64,000 bases of DNA from Candidatus Saccharimonadota bacterium (lineage in GTDB: Bacteria; Patescibacteriota; Saccharimonadia; Saccharimonadales; Saccharimonadaceae), in assembly GCA_017510705.1 (NCBI GenBank), contig JAFWMO010000003.1:20354-84353 (forward strand). Reading direction: 5' to 3'. The notes beneath the pieces were generated by a model. That model was not told where the DNA came from and did no database searches. It saw only the letters and a list, made by a program, of their open reading frames with translations. The position numbers were made by a program, and so were the translations under genes. This document shows positions 43,709-52,436 of the stretch, one piece after another. Each line of letters begins with the position of its first letter. The first letter of the stretch is position 1.

Positions 43709-44956
43709 ATGAATGAAAATCCAGAGGGAACACCAAACCCTCTCAACCCAGCGGCGGCAGCTCCGGCAGAGCCAGTGGCTCCAGTGGAGCCGGTAGCCCC
43801 AGCAACCCCAGCAGCTCCGGCAGAGCCAGAGCAGCCTGGTTCTATAGTAGAGCCAGCCAAGAAAAAATCCGGTAAGAAAATTGGGTTAATTATTGGTATT
43901 ATAGTAGGTCTTCTTGCAATTGGCGGTGGCACCGCGGCAGCTTTGATGCTTACCGTATTTAAGCCAGCCGACGCCGTACCAAAAGCGATTGAAAAACTAT
44001 TATCTGGCGATACCAATAAATATCTGAGCGTAGAGGGCAATATTATCGGCACGCCAAGTGGCACCGCTAGCTCAATAGTATCATCCGTTAATATCAATTT
44101 CAAAGCACAGCTAGATATGGTGGCACCGGCAAACTCCGTTTCTGCCACAATCGCAGCAAGCATTGGTGACGAGACGGATATTTCGTTTAATGTGGATGAA
44201 GTACAGGTAGCAGATGGCGATATGTATCTAAAACTTGACGGTGTGAGTGATGCCCTTGGCGAATATAATAGCATGATTCCTGGGTTAAGTACCATCGAAC
44301 TAATTGAAGGGGATTGGCTAAGAATAAGTAAAAGTGATTTTTCTCAAAGTGAGGGAATGGGTATACTCGACAATTCTTCGCAATGTCTCATTGGCGCAAT
44401 CACAAATGCTCCGTCTTATAGCAATAGCCTAGCCGAAATTTACAAACAAAATCAATTTGTGACTTATTCTACCGACAATATTAAAGTAGATAAGAAAAAG
44501 AATACGATTTATCGCCTTGGCTATAATTCTGACAAATTGGCAAGTTTCATCAATGCAATGAGCAACTCTGGCTTTGCCAACGATCTGCTCGCCTGTACGG
44601 GTGGCACCGCAACCAAACAGGATGTGACTGCGTCTGACGTGGAAAATATCTTTAGTAATTTCCCAACTACTTATGTAGAAATTGACGGCAACTACAATAT
44701 TACTCGTGCCTATTTTGACGCTTCGGATGCGGGCTTTACTGCAGACCTCTCGATTGAATATCCAAGCAACGTAAACATTATAGAGCCGAATGAATACAAA
44801 AATCTTAGCGACTATCTAAGCGAAATTTTGGACAATATTTATAGTGGCGGCTCGTATAATTTCAACTTCAATATTGAAGATTATGGTTCTGATATAGAAG
44901 ATTATGACTATGACTACGATTACGATTTTGACTTTGATTTCGATAGTCTAGAATAA
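43709..44956 (+). CDS. Membrane-anchored envelope protein with low-complexity ends
   Basis: A 415-residue protein. Residues 1-50 are a cytoplasmic P/A/E/V repeat (A-P-A-E-P-V-A), followed by a lysine patch and one membrane helix (about 57-79, G- and I-rich). A large exterior domain follows with strand-rich segments and a C-x-C pair region (SQCLIGAI, LLACTGGTA). The C-terminus is a striking acidic ladder of D-Y then D-F repeats. No family is recognised. AAGGAG precedes the start. Confidence 0.65.
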   Translation: MNENPEGTPNPLNPAAAAPAEPVAPVEPVAPATPAAPAEPEQPGSIVEPAKKKSGKKIGLIIGIIVGLLAIGGGTAAALMLTVFKPADAVPKAIEKLLSGDTNKYLSVEGNIIGTPSGTASSIVSSVNINFKAQLDMVAPANSVSATIAASIGDETDISFNVDEVQVADGDMYLKLDGVSDALGEYNSMIPGLSTIELIEGDWLRISKSDFSQSEGMGILDNSSQCLIGAITNAPSYSNSLAEIYKQNQFVTYSTDNIKVDKKKNTIYRLGYNSDKLASFINAMSNSGFANDLLACTGGTATKQDVTASDVENIFSNFPTTYVEIDGNYNITRAYFDASDAGFTADLSIEYPSNVNIIEPNEYKNLSDYLSEILDNIYSGGSYNFNFNIEDYGSDIEDYDYDYDYDFDFDFDSLE

Positions 44957-45003
44957 CAGAGGTAAGACTAGACAAAATCAAGTTTTTGTGATATAATAAG
45001 AAG

Positions 45004-46350
45004 ATGGATAGCTTGTTAAAACAAAAACTGAGTAAACTTCCGGCACTGCCGGGAGTTTATTTTCACAAAAACGCTGCGGGCGAGATTATTTATGTTGGCA
45101 AGGCTGCGGTACTAAAAAATCGCGTGAAACAATATTTTCAGAAATCCAAAAAAGACATAAAAACAGCGGCACTAGTGGCAGAAATCGCAGATACGGATTG
45201 GATAGTGGTGGATACCGAAATGGACGCGCTTTTTTTGGAGGCGGAAATGATAAAAAGATATATGCCAAAGTGGAATATCTTGCTCCGTGACGACAAAAGC
45301 GTAAGTTATGTACGAATAAATATGAATGATGAAGTGCCTTATGTATCTTTTACGCGAAATCCGGTAGATGATAAGGCTACTTATATTGGCCCATTTTATG
45401 GAAAAACTACAGTGGAAAAGGCAGTAAAAATTTTGCGCCATGTTTTTCCGTATTACATCAAACCTTATACTGGCAAAAAGACTTTGGACACAGATCTTGG
45501 GTTAACTCCTGGTATTGAAATCGGTCGGTGTGCGCCAAAAGATTATAAAAGGAATTTGCGAAAATTAATCCGTTATCTAGAGGGCGACCGCGAGAAGCTC
45601 CTAAAAGATCTTGAAAAAACAATGCTAGATGAGGCATCAAAGGGAAATTATGAACTAGCGGCTGAAGCACGCGACCAGTTGTTTGGCCTGAAAGAGCTAA
45701 AAAAGAAAATCGTGTTTTCTGATAAAGAGTTTTTGGATATTTCTTCGGACCAAGCCTTAAGGGAACTGCAGCAACTACTAGGCTTAGATGAGCCACCACG
45801 CAGAATAGAAGGATACGATATTTCGCACCAGTCTGGGACTAATACTGTAGCAAGTATGGTAGTCTTCATAAATGGCGCGTCGGCTAGGAGCGAATACCGC
45901 AAATTTAAAATTCGCACCTCAAAAAATGACGACCTTAAAAGTATGCAAGAAGTAATCGCTAGACGACTCAAACACAAAGAATGGGAATATCCAGATGTGA
46001 TTATCTTGGATGGCGGAATTACACAAGTAAACGCAGTGCTTCCTTTGGTAGAACCATATGGCATACCGGTGGTCGGCCGCGACAAGTCTGGCGACCATTC
46101 GCGCAACGCAAAAGTTGTACTGGTAGTTCCGAACAAGTTTATCCCGGGGTCGCGTCGCTCGCTCCCGTCGCCACGGGGCTCGCGCGCTAATTCTCGCGCT
46201 GCCGCGCTCCGCAATCCCCCGGAATATACTTATTCGGAACTTTCAAAACAGTCTCATATTGCGCGGCTGGTCGCCAGAATTGACGAGGAGGCCCATAGAT
46301 TTGCTATTACGTATCATTCTTTACTCAAAAGAAAATCTATGCTAAAGTAG
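45004..46350 (+). CDS. uvrC: UvrC excinuclease subunit, truncated, with an in-frame palindromic insert
   Basis: At 448 residues it is shorter than the usual ~600. The GIY-YIG domain (PGVYFHKN ... I-I-Y-V-G-K-A) and UVR motif are complete. The RNase H-like 5' nuclease has E-G-Y-D-I-S-H-Q and V-I-I-L-D-G-G. After V-L-V-V-P the sequence is element copy F, then R-I-D-E-E-A-H-R-F-A-I-T-Y-H, and the protein ends without the C-terminal (HhH)2 DNA-binding domain. TATAAT six bases before the ATG predicts a leaderless mRNA. It cuts damaged strands with UvrAB. Confidence 0.9.
   Translation: MDSLLKQKLSKLPALPGVYFHKNAAGEIIYVGKAAVLKNRVKQYFQKSKKDIKTAALVAEIADTDWIVVDTEMDALFLEAEMIKRYMPKWNILLRDDKSVSYVRINMNDEVPYVSFTRNPVDDKATYIGPFYGKTTVEKAVKILRHVFPYYIKPYTGKKTLDTDLGLTPGIEIGRCAPKDYKRNLRKLIRYLEGDREKLLKDLEKTMLDEASKGNYELAAEARDQLFGLKELKKKIVFSDKEFLDISSDQALRELQQLLGLDEPPRRIEGYDISHQSGTNTVASMVVFINGASARSEYRKFKIRTSKNDDLKSMQEVIARRLKHKEWEYPDVIILDGGITQVNAVLPLVEPYGIPVVGRDKSGDHSRNAKVVLVVPNKFIPGSRRSLPSPRGSRANSRAAALRNPPEYTYSELSKQSHIARLVARIDEEAHRFAITYHSLLKRKSMLK
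46125..46241 (+). repeat. In-frame palindromic element, copy F (short form, in uvrC)
   Basis: About 117 bp. Outer arms AGTTCCGAACAAGTTTAT and ATATACTTATTCGGAACT pair with few exceptions. They enclose CCCGGGGT / CCCCCGG and an inner stem CGCTCGCTCCCG / CGGGGCTCGCGCG around TCGCCA. The 3' half is identical to that of the trmD copy over GCGCTGCCGCGCTCCGCAAT. Confidence 0.85.
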
Positions 46351-46366
46351 ATACAGGAGTTATTTT

Positions 46367-46594
46367 ATGAATTTAGGTATTTTTCTACAAGTTACTACAT
46401 TTATTTCTGCAATTCTGACCATTCTTTTGATCTTACTCCAACAGCGCGGCGCATCACTTGGCGCAGGTTTTGGCAGCTCTGGTGAGCTATACACTACGCG
46501 TCGTGGCTTGGAAAAATCAATGTTTATCGCAACAATTGTTTTTGCGGTAATATTTGTGTTATCTATTTTGGGGTTATTATTAATACCGGCATAA
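46367..46594 (+). CDS. secG: Preprotein translocase subunit SecG
   Basis: A 75-residue protein with two membrane helices and the SecG pattern L-L-Q-Q-R-G-A-S-L-G-A-G-F-G between them. It stimulates SecYEG export. CAGGAG precedes the ATG. It is one base from the next gene. Confidence 0.88.
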   Translation: MNLGIFLQVTTFISAILTILLILLQQRGASLGAGFGSSGELYTTRRGLEKSMFIATIVFAVIFVLSILGLLLIPA

Positions 46595-46595
46595 T

Positions 46596-48329
46596 ATGAA
46601 AAATTCTCTCAAAAAGCGTGGGCAAAAATTAGCAAAGAAATTTTCTCGCGTGTCCGAAAGAGCACGGATAGAAGGGAAAGAGCATATCAAGGAAAATTTG
46701 ATTGCTAGGATTTCCCATATTGAGAATATCAAACTTTTGATTTTTGAATGGTGTCTTCTCGCAGTGGCACTAATCATGCTGGCAACTGCGCAGGCCTTTT
46801 GGTTTGGTGATTCTTATGCGCAAACTGCCTTTGTAGATGGTGGCACCTATACAGAAGCCACTATCGGGCAAGTAGATTCAATGAACCCACTTTTTGCCAC
46901 TACAGATAGTGAAAAAGTGCTCAGCAAGCTGATGTTTGCGACACTTATAGCGGATGACTATTCTGGGCATCCTGGCATGGGGCTAGCCAAATCCCTCACG
47001 CCAAGCGAAGATGGAAAAGTTTGGACGCTAAAGTTAAAGGACAATTTGAAATGGTCTGACGGCGAAGCTCTCACCAATGAAGACGTGATGTTCACTCTGG
47101 ATCTAATTCAAAATCCAGTAGTAAGCACGGTATATAGCGCAAATCTTTCCGGAGTAAAAATCAACGAAAACGAGAGCGGAGAAATTGTGTTTACCCTGCC
47201 GTCTGCTTACGCTGATTTTATTGCAATGCTAGATATTCCAATAGTGCCAAAACATGAGCTGGAAGATAGTTCGCCAAAGACTTTGATTGAAGATGATTTT
47301 TCGGTATCGCCAGTGGCGTCTGGGCCATTTATTCTGAACGCGACGCAGACAAACTCAGAAGAAGAGAGTGTGATTTACCTGTCGCCAAATCCTAATTATT
47401 ATCAAGAAAAGCCGATGCTGAGTGGATTCGCAATTCACACTTATGAAGATAAAGAAGCGGTAGAAAAAGCCCTAAAAACCAGTGCAGTGACGGCTACGGC
47501 AGAATTAAATAATAAAGACGTAGAAGATTTGAATTTGTCGAATTTTATCACAAAAGAGGCCGGCATAAACTGGGGAGTGTTTGCTTTTTTCAATACATCT
47601 AATCAAAAGTTGAAAAACAAAGAACTCCGCCAGGCAATTCGCCAGGGCATTAATACTAGCGCGGTACGAGACGCCGCAAAAAGCACAATGGCGCTAAATT
47701 ACCCAATCATGGAATCGCAAATTGCGCTTTCTAAGTATCCAGCTTTGCCAGAATTTAATCACGATGCCGCCGTGGCTAAGATTGCCGAAATTACTGGCGG
47801 CGAAACTTTGCAGATCAATGTTACTACCGTGGATAGTGGGTATTTGCCGGAGGCTGCAGAAGTAATTGCGGAGGAACTACGTGGGCTTGGCATTGCGTCA
47901 CAAGTGATAGTCTACAGCGAGAATCAAGATTTTATTACCAACGTGTTGTCGCCGCGGCATTATGATATCTTGGTTTATGAGATAGAATTAGACGTGGATC
48001 CAGACCCATTGCCATATTATCACTCTTCGCAAGCTTCGGCTTCTGGTCTAAATCTATCAAATTATCGCAACGCCCTAGTAGATGACCTTTTGGTGGGTGC
48101 ACGCGAAACGCTAGACACGGATCTCCGTTCAAGAAAATATGAAACATTTCTAGAACATTGGGTTGAAGACGTGCCGGCGATTGGGCTTTTCCAAGCCAAC
48201 TTGGTTTATCTCTATAACAAAAATGTACGAACTTTTGGTGAAAGTGTAAAATTGGCGGCACCACTAGATAGATTTTCTGATATTACGAATTGGGCTGTAG
48301 CAAGAGGTACAAAAAATAAAACACCATAA
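46596..48329 (+). CDS. Peptide-type ABC transporter substrate-binding protein (family 5), membrane-anchored
   Basis: A 577-residue SBP_bac_5 protein. It has a long basic cytoplasmic N-terminus (1-48), then an uncleaved-looking membrane helix (about 49-72), and the binding domain with D-S-M-N-P-L-F-A, L-K-D-N-L-K-W-S-D-G and E-D-V-M-F-T-L. There is no lipobox cysteine, so the anchor is the helix. No permease or ATPase genes lie nearby. Peptide uptake would suit an organism with few biosynthetic pathways. Confidence 0.85.
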   Translation: MKNSLKKRGQKLAKKFSRVSERARIEGKEHIKENLIARISHIENIKLLIFEWCLLAVALIMLATAQAFWFGDSYAQTAFVDGGTYTEATIGQVDSMNPLFATTDSEKVLSKLMFATLIADDYSGHPGMGLAKSLTPSEDGKVWTLKLKDNLKWSDGEALTNEDVMFTLDLIQNPVVSTVYSANLSGVKINENESGEIVFTLPSAYADFIAMLDIPIVPKHELEDSSPKTLIEDDFSVSPVASGPFILNATQTNSEEESVIYLSPNPNYYQEKPMLSGFAIHTYEDKEAVEKALKTSAVTATAELNNKDVEDLNLSNFITKEAGINWGVFAFFNTSNQKLKNKELRQAIRQGINTSAVRDAAKSTMALNYPIMESQIALSKYPALPEFNHDAAVAKIAEITGGETLQINVTTVDSGYLPEAAEVIAEELRGLGIASQVIVYSENQDFITNVLSPRHYDILVYEIELDVDPDPLPYYHSSQASASGLNLSNYRNALVDDLLVGARETLDTDLRSRKYETFLEHWVEDVPAIGLFQANLVYLYNKNVRTFGESVKLAAPLDRFSDITNWAVARGTKNKTP

Positions 48330-48357
48330 TTTCTAAAATATGGTATAATTAATGCAT

Positions 48358-48448
48358 GCGCGCGTGGTGGAATTGGTAGACACGCTACCTTGAGGTGGTA
48401 GTGGCCACATTCACGGCTGTGCTAGTTCGAGTCTAGTCGCGCGCACCA
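48358..48448 (+). tRNA. tRNA-Leu (anticodon GAG)
   Basis: A 91-nt tRNA with acceptor GCGCGCG / CGCGCGC, encoded CCA, T-arm TAGTTCGAGTCTA, a long variable arm (GTGGCCACATTCACGGCTGT region) and anticodon loop TTGAGGT between CTACC and GGTAG. GAG reads CUU/CUC leucine codons. TATAAT (48343-48348) lies ten bases upstream. Confidence 0.93.
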
Positions 48449-48561
48449 AAATCAGAGATTTTGTTGCACGCGGAGCGTCCCAAGGGGCAAACGCGCGCAC
48501 CAAAATCAGGATGGGCTTGGATGCCCATCAAAAAGCGGGCGCGCGGGCTTCGCCAACGCGC
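48438..48561 (+). repeat. tRNA-Leu 3'-end duplication with palindromic-element fragment
   Basis: CGCGCGCACCAAAATCAG at 48438-48455 recurs at 48492-48509, 54 bp away. Between the copies, GGAGCGTCCCAAGGGGCAAA matches a submotif of the palindromic elements in mnmA and obg. Two hairpins follow: GATGGGC / GCCCATC (48510-48529) and GCGCG-GGC-TTC-GCC-AA-CGCGC (about 48540-48561). The first, with following A residues, may terminate the tRNA on one strand. Confidence 0.65.
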
Positions 48562-48589
48562 ACACTGAGTATTAAGGTGCAGGAGGTAA

Positions 48590-49597
48590 ATGAGGAAGTC
48601 ATTATTGAAATTTGCGTTAGTCGCTACTGCTATTTTAGGAGCGATTTTTTGTGATTTAAAAACACCGGCAGTTTTTGCAGAAGATGAACCAGAAATTGAC
48701 CAAGCTTCGCTTGAAGCGGCTACTAGCATCAGCATCAGCCCGGTGAGTAAGATTTTGCAACTAGAGCCAAATATGGTTTATGAGGACGTGCTTAGCGTCA
48801 CAAACAACGGCAACGCAGATTTGGATTTTGAGGTTTATGTTTCGCCATATTCTTATGTAAAAGATACCAGTGACGAGACTTTTAAGCTTGGGTTTAATCA
48901 AGAAACTACGTATACCCAGATTACGCGGTGGATTGATTTTAAGGACAGTAGTGGAAATTATACGACCAAGCCAAAATTCACCGCAGCGCCAGGGAAGACA
49001 GTAGATGTAACTTATCGCGTCTCGGTGCCAGCCAGTATTCCTTCTGGTGGGCAATACGCAGTGCTTTTTGCACATACTTTGTCTTCTGGGAATAGTAGTG
49101 GCATCAAGACCGAAGCCAGCCCGGGCATGATAATTTATGGCCATGGAGTAGGCGAAACAATCTCGGCATCCGTCGTGAGCGACATGCAGATTCGCCAAAC
49201 CTTGGAAAATGGCGAGAGCGCAAGTAATAAAATCAACGCATCTGCCAAGGTAAAAAATGATGGCAATATAGATTTTATGGCCACAGGAACACTAAAGGTA
49301 GAGGGCGTGTTTGGCCAATCATATTACGAAACACCAGCCAACAAAGCTAGGATTTCCATCATCCCAGAGACCGAGCTTTCCGTGTCGGATGTGTGGGAAG
49401 AAACACCTGCCTTTGGGCTATTCAAAGTTACCTGGACCGTTAATTCGGTGGGCGAACCACAAACTATTACTAGTATGATTTTTATTTTTCCGCCTTTTAT
49501 GATTGTAATTGTGCTTTTGCTATTGACAATTATAACCATATGGATTATAATTGTGGTAAGGAAGCGTAAAGAGCGCCGTTCTAGATTTACTGTTTAG
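48590..49597 (+). CDS. Secreted DUF916-like protein with a C-terminal membrane helix
   Basis: A 335-residue protein. A signal peptide (about 1-30) is followed by a beta-sandwich region of the type found in WxL-associated DUF916 proteins (I-S-I-S-P-V-S-K-I-L, V-T-N-N-G-N-A-D, S-G-G-Q-Y-A-V-L-F-A). A strong C-terminal helix (about 300-325) and a K/R-rich tail follow. In Firmicutes such proteins bind peptidoglycan or partner surface proteins. AGGAGG immediately precedes the ATG. Confidence 0.75.
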   Translation: MRKSLLKFALVATAILGAIFCDLKTPAVFAEDEPEIDQASLEAATSISISPVSKILQLEPNMVYEDVLSVTNNGNADLDFEVYVSPYSYVKDTSDETFKLGFNQETTYTQITRWIDFKDSSGNYTTKPKFTAAPGKTVDVTYRVSVPASIPSGGQYAVLFAHTLSSGNSSGIKTEASPGMIIYGHGVGETISASVVSDMQIRQTLENGESASNKINASAKVKNDGNIDFMATGTLKVEGVFGQSYYETPANKARISIIPETELSVSDVWEETPAFGLFKVTWTVNSVGEPQTITSMIFIFPPFMIVIVLLLLTIITIWIIIVVRKRKERRSRFTV

Positions 49598-49663
49598 ATC
49601 GGCAACTGCGATCAATCTTTACGAAGCCAAAATAAACATCAAACATAAACAAGAGTGTAGAGT

Positions 49664-50542
49664 ATGAAAAGACAACGAAAAAGGGTATTTGGGCTCTTTG
49701 GGCTTGTGTTAGTGGCCGTGATGACGTTTTTTGCGGCACATTTGCCTAGCCCTGGTGCATCAGCCTTGTCTGATATCACCGATACTATCATAGTGCGAGT
49801 AGTAGGTGACACGCCCGACGTAACGATAAATGCACCGGTAAATGGCGCGATTTTCTTAGATCCGGAACAAATGATAAAAATTTATCGCGAAAATGTTCAT
49901 ACGGTGGAGTTTAAGCTGACCTACATCAACGTTGATGGCGAAGAACAAACCGACACTATTGCTAAGGTTTTTCCGGATTATGATCCGGGCGAAAATAATG
50001 TTTATTTGAATTTGGATGACTATGGTGGCTATGGCAATTTTACATTAACAGTGATCGGGACTGGGTATGATGGGGTGAAAGACACGGAAATTGTAGAATT
50101 TTCATACGAGCCACTTACCGCAAGTATTGTGGAGGATGAAGAAACTGGTTTGCCATACATAGTGGTAGATTATGACGAGAACAAGGTAAGCAAGATGGTT
50201 TCTTACGTTTATTATAATGGGCAAATAGTGACTCCGCCTTCGCCAATCATTATCAATGCACCAGACAAAAAAGCACTCCTAGACCTTGAGGGGAAGCCAG
50301 AAGGTATTTATACAATAAAAACTATTGCTTATGATCTTGATGGGAAGAAGATTGATCGCGTGATTATCAATACTTATGAACGAAAATTGACGCCAGTGCC
50401 AGATACGGGTGGATTGTTTAAGAACCTGAATATCTCTAGAGAGGATTCACTGATTACGGGCGCAATTGCATTCTTTGGATTTGCTATTATGGCACTGTGG
50501 ATTGTGGTAAAAGGTAAGAGGGACAATAGGAAACGCCGTTAG
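49664..50542 (+). CDS. Secreted surface protein with a V-P-D-T-G sorting-like C-terminus
   Basis: A 292-residue protein with signal peptide (about 1-35), beta-rich Ig-like repeats with D-V-T-I-N-A-P-V-N-G, the motif P-V-P-D-T-G near 246, a hydrophobic helix (about 262-282) and the tail K-G-K-R-D-N-R-K-R-R. The plan is that of LPxTG-type anchored proteins. It probably pairs with the DUF916-like gene upstream. No sortase lies in the window. Confidence 0.75.
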   Translation: MKRQRKRVFGLFGLVLVAVMTFFAAHLPSPGASALSDITDTIIVRVVGDTPDVTINAPVNGAIFLDPEQMIKIYRENVHTVEFKLTYINVDGEEQTDTIAKVFPDYDPGENNVYLNLDDYGGYGNFTLTVIGTGYDGVKDTEIVEFSYEPLTASIVEDEETGLPYIVVDYDENKVSKMVSYVYYNGQIVTPPSPIIINAPDKKALLDLEGKPEGIYTIKTIAYDLDGKKIDRVIINTYERKLTPVPDTGGLFKNLNISREDSLITGAIAFFGFAIMALWIVVKGKRDNRKRR

Positions 50543-50555
50543 AATATATCGGCAC

Positions 50556-50592
50556 AAAAATAGGCACCACTACTGCGAGGGGTGCCTATTTT
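50556..50592. terminator. Bidirectional rho-independent terminator
   Basis: AAAATAGGCACC and GGTGCCTATTTT give a 12-bp stem between the convergent surface-protein gene and rpmE. Confidence 0.88.
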
Positions 50593-50595
50593 GAA

Positions 50596-50925
50596 TTATT
50601 GCTCTTTTTCGGCGCGCTTTTTTGCTTCGGCTTGAGCCTTCTTGGCTTTGTTGCCAAGAGCAGATTTCATAGCTTCTGCCTTCTTGGCGCGAGCCTTGAA
50701 GCGGTCTACGCGACCTTCAGTATCGATGATCTTCTCTTCGCCAGTAAAGAATGGGTGGCTCTTTGAAGAAATTTGTACTTTGATTAGTGGGTATTCTTTG
50801 CCATCTTCCCACTTGATGGTTTCTTCGCTCTTGGCGGTAGATTTAGTCAAAAACGAAAACTTTGCGGCTTCGTCCATGAAAACGACGTCACGGTAATCTT
50901 TAGGGTGTAATTCTTTTTTACTCAT
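50596..50925 (-). CDS. rpmE2: 50S ribosomal protein L31, type B
   Basis: A 109-residue protein starting [18 protein letters not shown], the type B (zinc-independent, no C-x-x-C) form of L31, with [10 protein letters not shown]. The C-terminal 35 residues are an A/K/R/E-rich helix longer than in most bacteria. Confidence 0.9.
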   Translation of the reverse strand: MSKKELHPKDYRDVVFMDEAAKFSFLTKSTAKSEETIKWEDGKEYPLIKVQISSKSHPFFTGEEKIIDTEGRVDRFKARAKKAEAMKSALGNKAKKAQAEAKKRAEKEQ

Positions 50926-51010
50926 AATTGCGCTCTATTATATCAGAGATTGACGAAAAAGTAAAGAAAAAACGGCCCTTTGATTATGGGACCGCCTTTA
51001 CTCTAGATAT

Positions 51011-51126
51011 TTGCATTTTGCAAGCATGTGTGGTATAATTAGAGTATATACTAATTTTAATGAATCAATCTTGGGAGGATTTCCTGCATTGCGAGGGTCC
51101 CAGGATGAAGAGAAAGGAAATCATAT
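51011..51126 (+). promoter_or_regulatory. Promoter and structured leader of rpsB
   Basis: TTGCAT-17-TATAAT (51011-51039) gives a leader of about 80 nt. It contains a stem CTTGGGA / TCCCAGG (51070-51104) with an inner CCT / AGG pair, then AAAGGA before the start. Its place and shape fit an S2-responsive leader, which is inference. Confidence 0.55.
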
Positions 51127-51813
51127 ATGGCAGTAAATGTCGATATGAAGGCTCTGCTCGAAGCTGGTGCTCATTTTGGGCACAAAACCAGCCGTTGGCA
51201 TCCAAAAATGGCCCCATACATCCACAGCAAACGTGGTGATGGCCACATTATCAATCTAGAAAAGACCGTAGAAGGCCTTGAAAACGCTCTTCCAAAGATC
51301 ACTGAGATCGTAAAGGGCGGCAAAAAAGTACTTTTTGTAGGTACTAAAAAGCAAATGAAAGATGCAGTAAAAGAAGTTGCTGAATCTGTAGAAATGCCTT
51401 ACGTAACCGTACGTTGGGTTGGTGGTACTCTTACAAACGTAGAGACCGTAAACCGCCAAATCAAAAAACTAAAAGATTTGGAGCGCCGTATGGCTTCTGG
51501 TGAACTTGAAAATCGCTATTCCAAACTTGAAGTTCAAAGATTCCAAGAGGAAATCGATCTTTTGAATGAACGCTATGGTGGCATCAAAGATATGACTGAG
51601 CAACCAGCTGCAATCATTGTAGTAGATGCAATTGAAGACAAGAACGCTATCAAAGAAGCAAAGAATCTTGGCCTTCCAGTATTCGCTCTTACCGACACCA
51701 ATGTTGACCCAACTACTATTGATTACGTCATTCCTATGAACGACGATTCAATTAAGGCAACCAAACTCGTGCTTGGCTACTTTGCAGAAGCTATCAAAGA
51801 AGGTAAAAAATAA
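51127..51813 (+). CDS. rpsB: 30S ribosomal protein S2
   Basis: A 228-residue protein with L-L-E-A-G-A-H-F-G-H-K-T-S-R-W-H-P-K-M, V-G-T-K-K-Q and D-T-N-V-D-P-T motifs, standard length. It is followed 32 bp later by tsf, the usual order. Confidence 0.97.
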   Translation: MAVNVDMKALLEAGAHFGHKTSRWHPKMAPYIHSKRGDGHIINLEKTVEGLENALPKITEIVKGGKKVLFVGTKKQMKDAVKEVAESVEMPYVTVRWVGGTLTNVETVNRQIKKLKDLERRMASGELENRYSKLEVQRFQEEIDLLNERYGGIKDMTEQPAAIIVVDAIEDKNAIKEAKNLGLPVFALTDTNVDPTTIDYVIPMNDDSIKATKLVLGYFAEAIKEGKK

Positions 51814-51845
51814 TTGCGTAAACATAATTTTAGGAGGCATAAACT

Positions 51846-52436
51846 ATGGCTGAAATTTCAGTTGAACAAATTAAAAAATTAAAAGAACTATCTGGCGTTG
51901 GTCTTACTGATGCTAAAAAAGCTCTCGTAGAAGCTGACGGCGATTTTGACAAAGCCCTTGAAGCTATGCGCAAAAAAGGTCTTACCAAGGCAGAGAAGCG
52001 CGGTGACCGCGAAACCCGCGAGGGCATCATTGATGCTTATATTCACGATGGTCGCCTTGGTGCAATCGTAGAAGTAAACTGCGAGACATCTTTCGTAGCA
52101 AAGACCGATGAGTTCAAAACATTGGCTCACCAAATTGCTATGCAAGTTGCTTCCATGAACCCACTTTATGTATCTGAAGATGACATTCCAGAGGAAGTAC
52201 GCGCAGAGAAAATGAAAGAGCTCGAAGCCAACTTCAAAGGTCCAGAAAACATGAAAGAGAAAATTCTTGAAGGCCAAGCCAAAAAAGCTTTTGCCGACAA
52301 GGTGCTCATGAATCAACCATACATCTTGGATGATTCCAAGACCGTAGAACAATTCATCAAGGAAGCTATCGCAAAGACTGGCGAAAACATCACTGTTCGC
52401 CAATTCAAGCGTATCGAGCTTGGTGTTACCGAATAG
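51846..52436 (+). CDS. tsf: Translation elongation factor Ts, short form
   Basis: A 196-residue protein with L-R-x-x-S-G-x-G-type start (KLKELSGVGLTDAKKAL), E-A-M-R-K-K-G and E-V-N-C-E-T-S-F-V-A. It lacks the second half of the E. coli protein, as in Thermus-type EF-Ts. AGGAGG precedes the ATG. The usual next genes pyrH and frr do not follow directly: two antisense surface genes intervene. The tail overlaps the first of these by 11 bp. Confidence 0.95.
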   Translation: MAEISVEQIKKLKELSGVGLTDAKKALVEADGDFDKALEAMRKKGLTKAEKRGDRETREGIIDAYIHDGRLGAIVEVNCETSFVAKTDEFKTLAHQIAMQVASMNPLYVSEDDIPEEVRAEKMKELEANFKGPENMKEKILEGQAKKAFADKVLMNQPYILDDSKTVEQFIKEAIAKTGENITVRQFKRIELGVTE

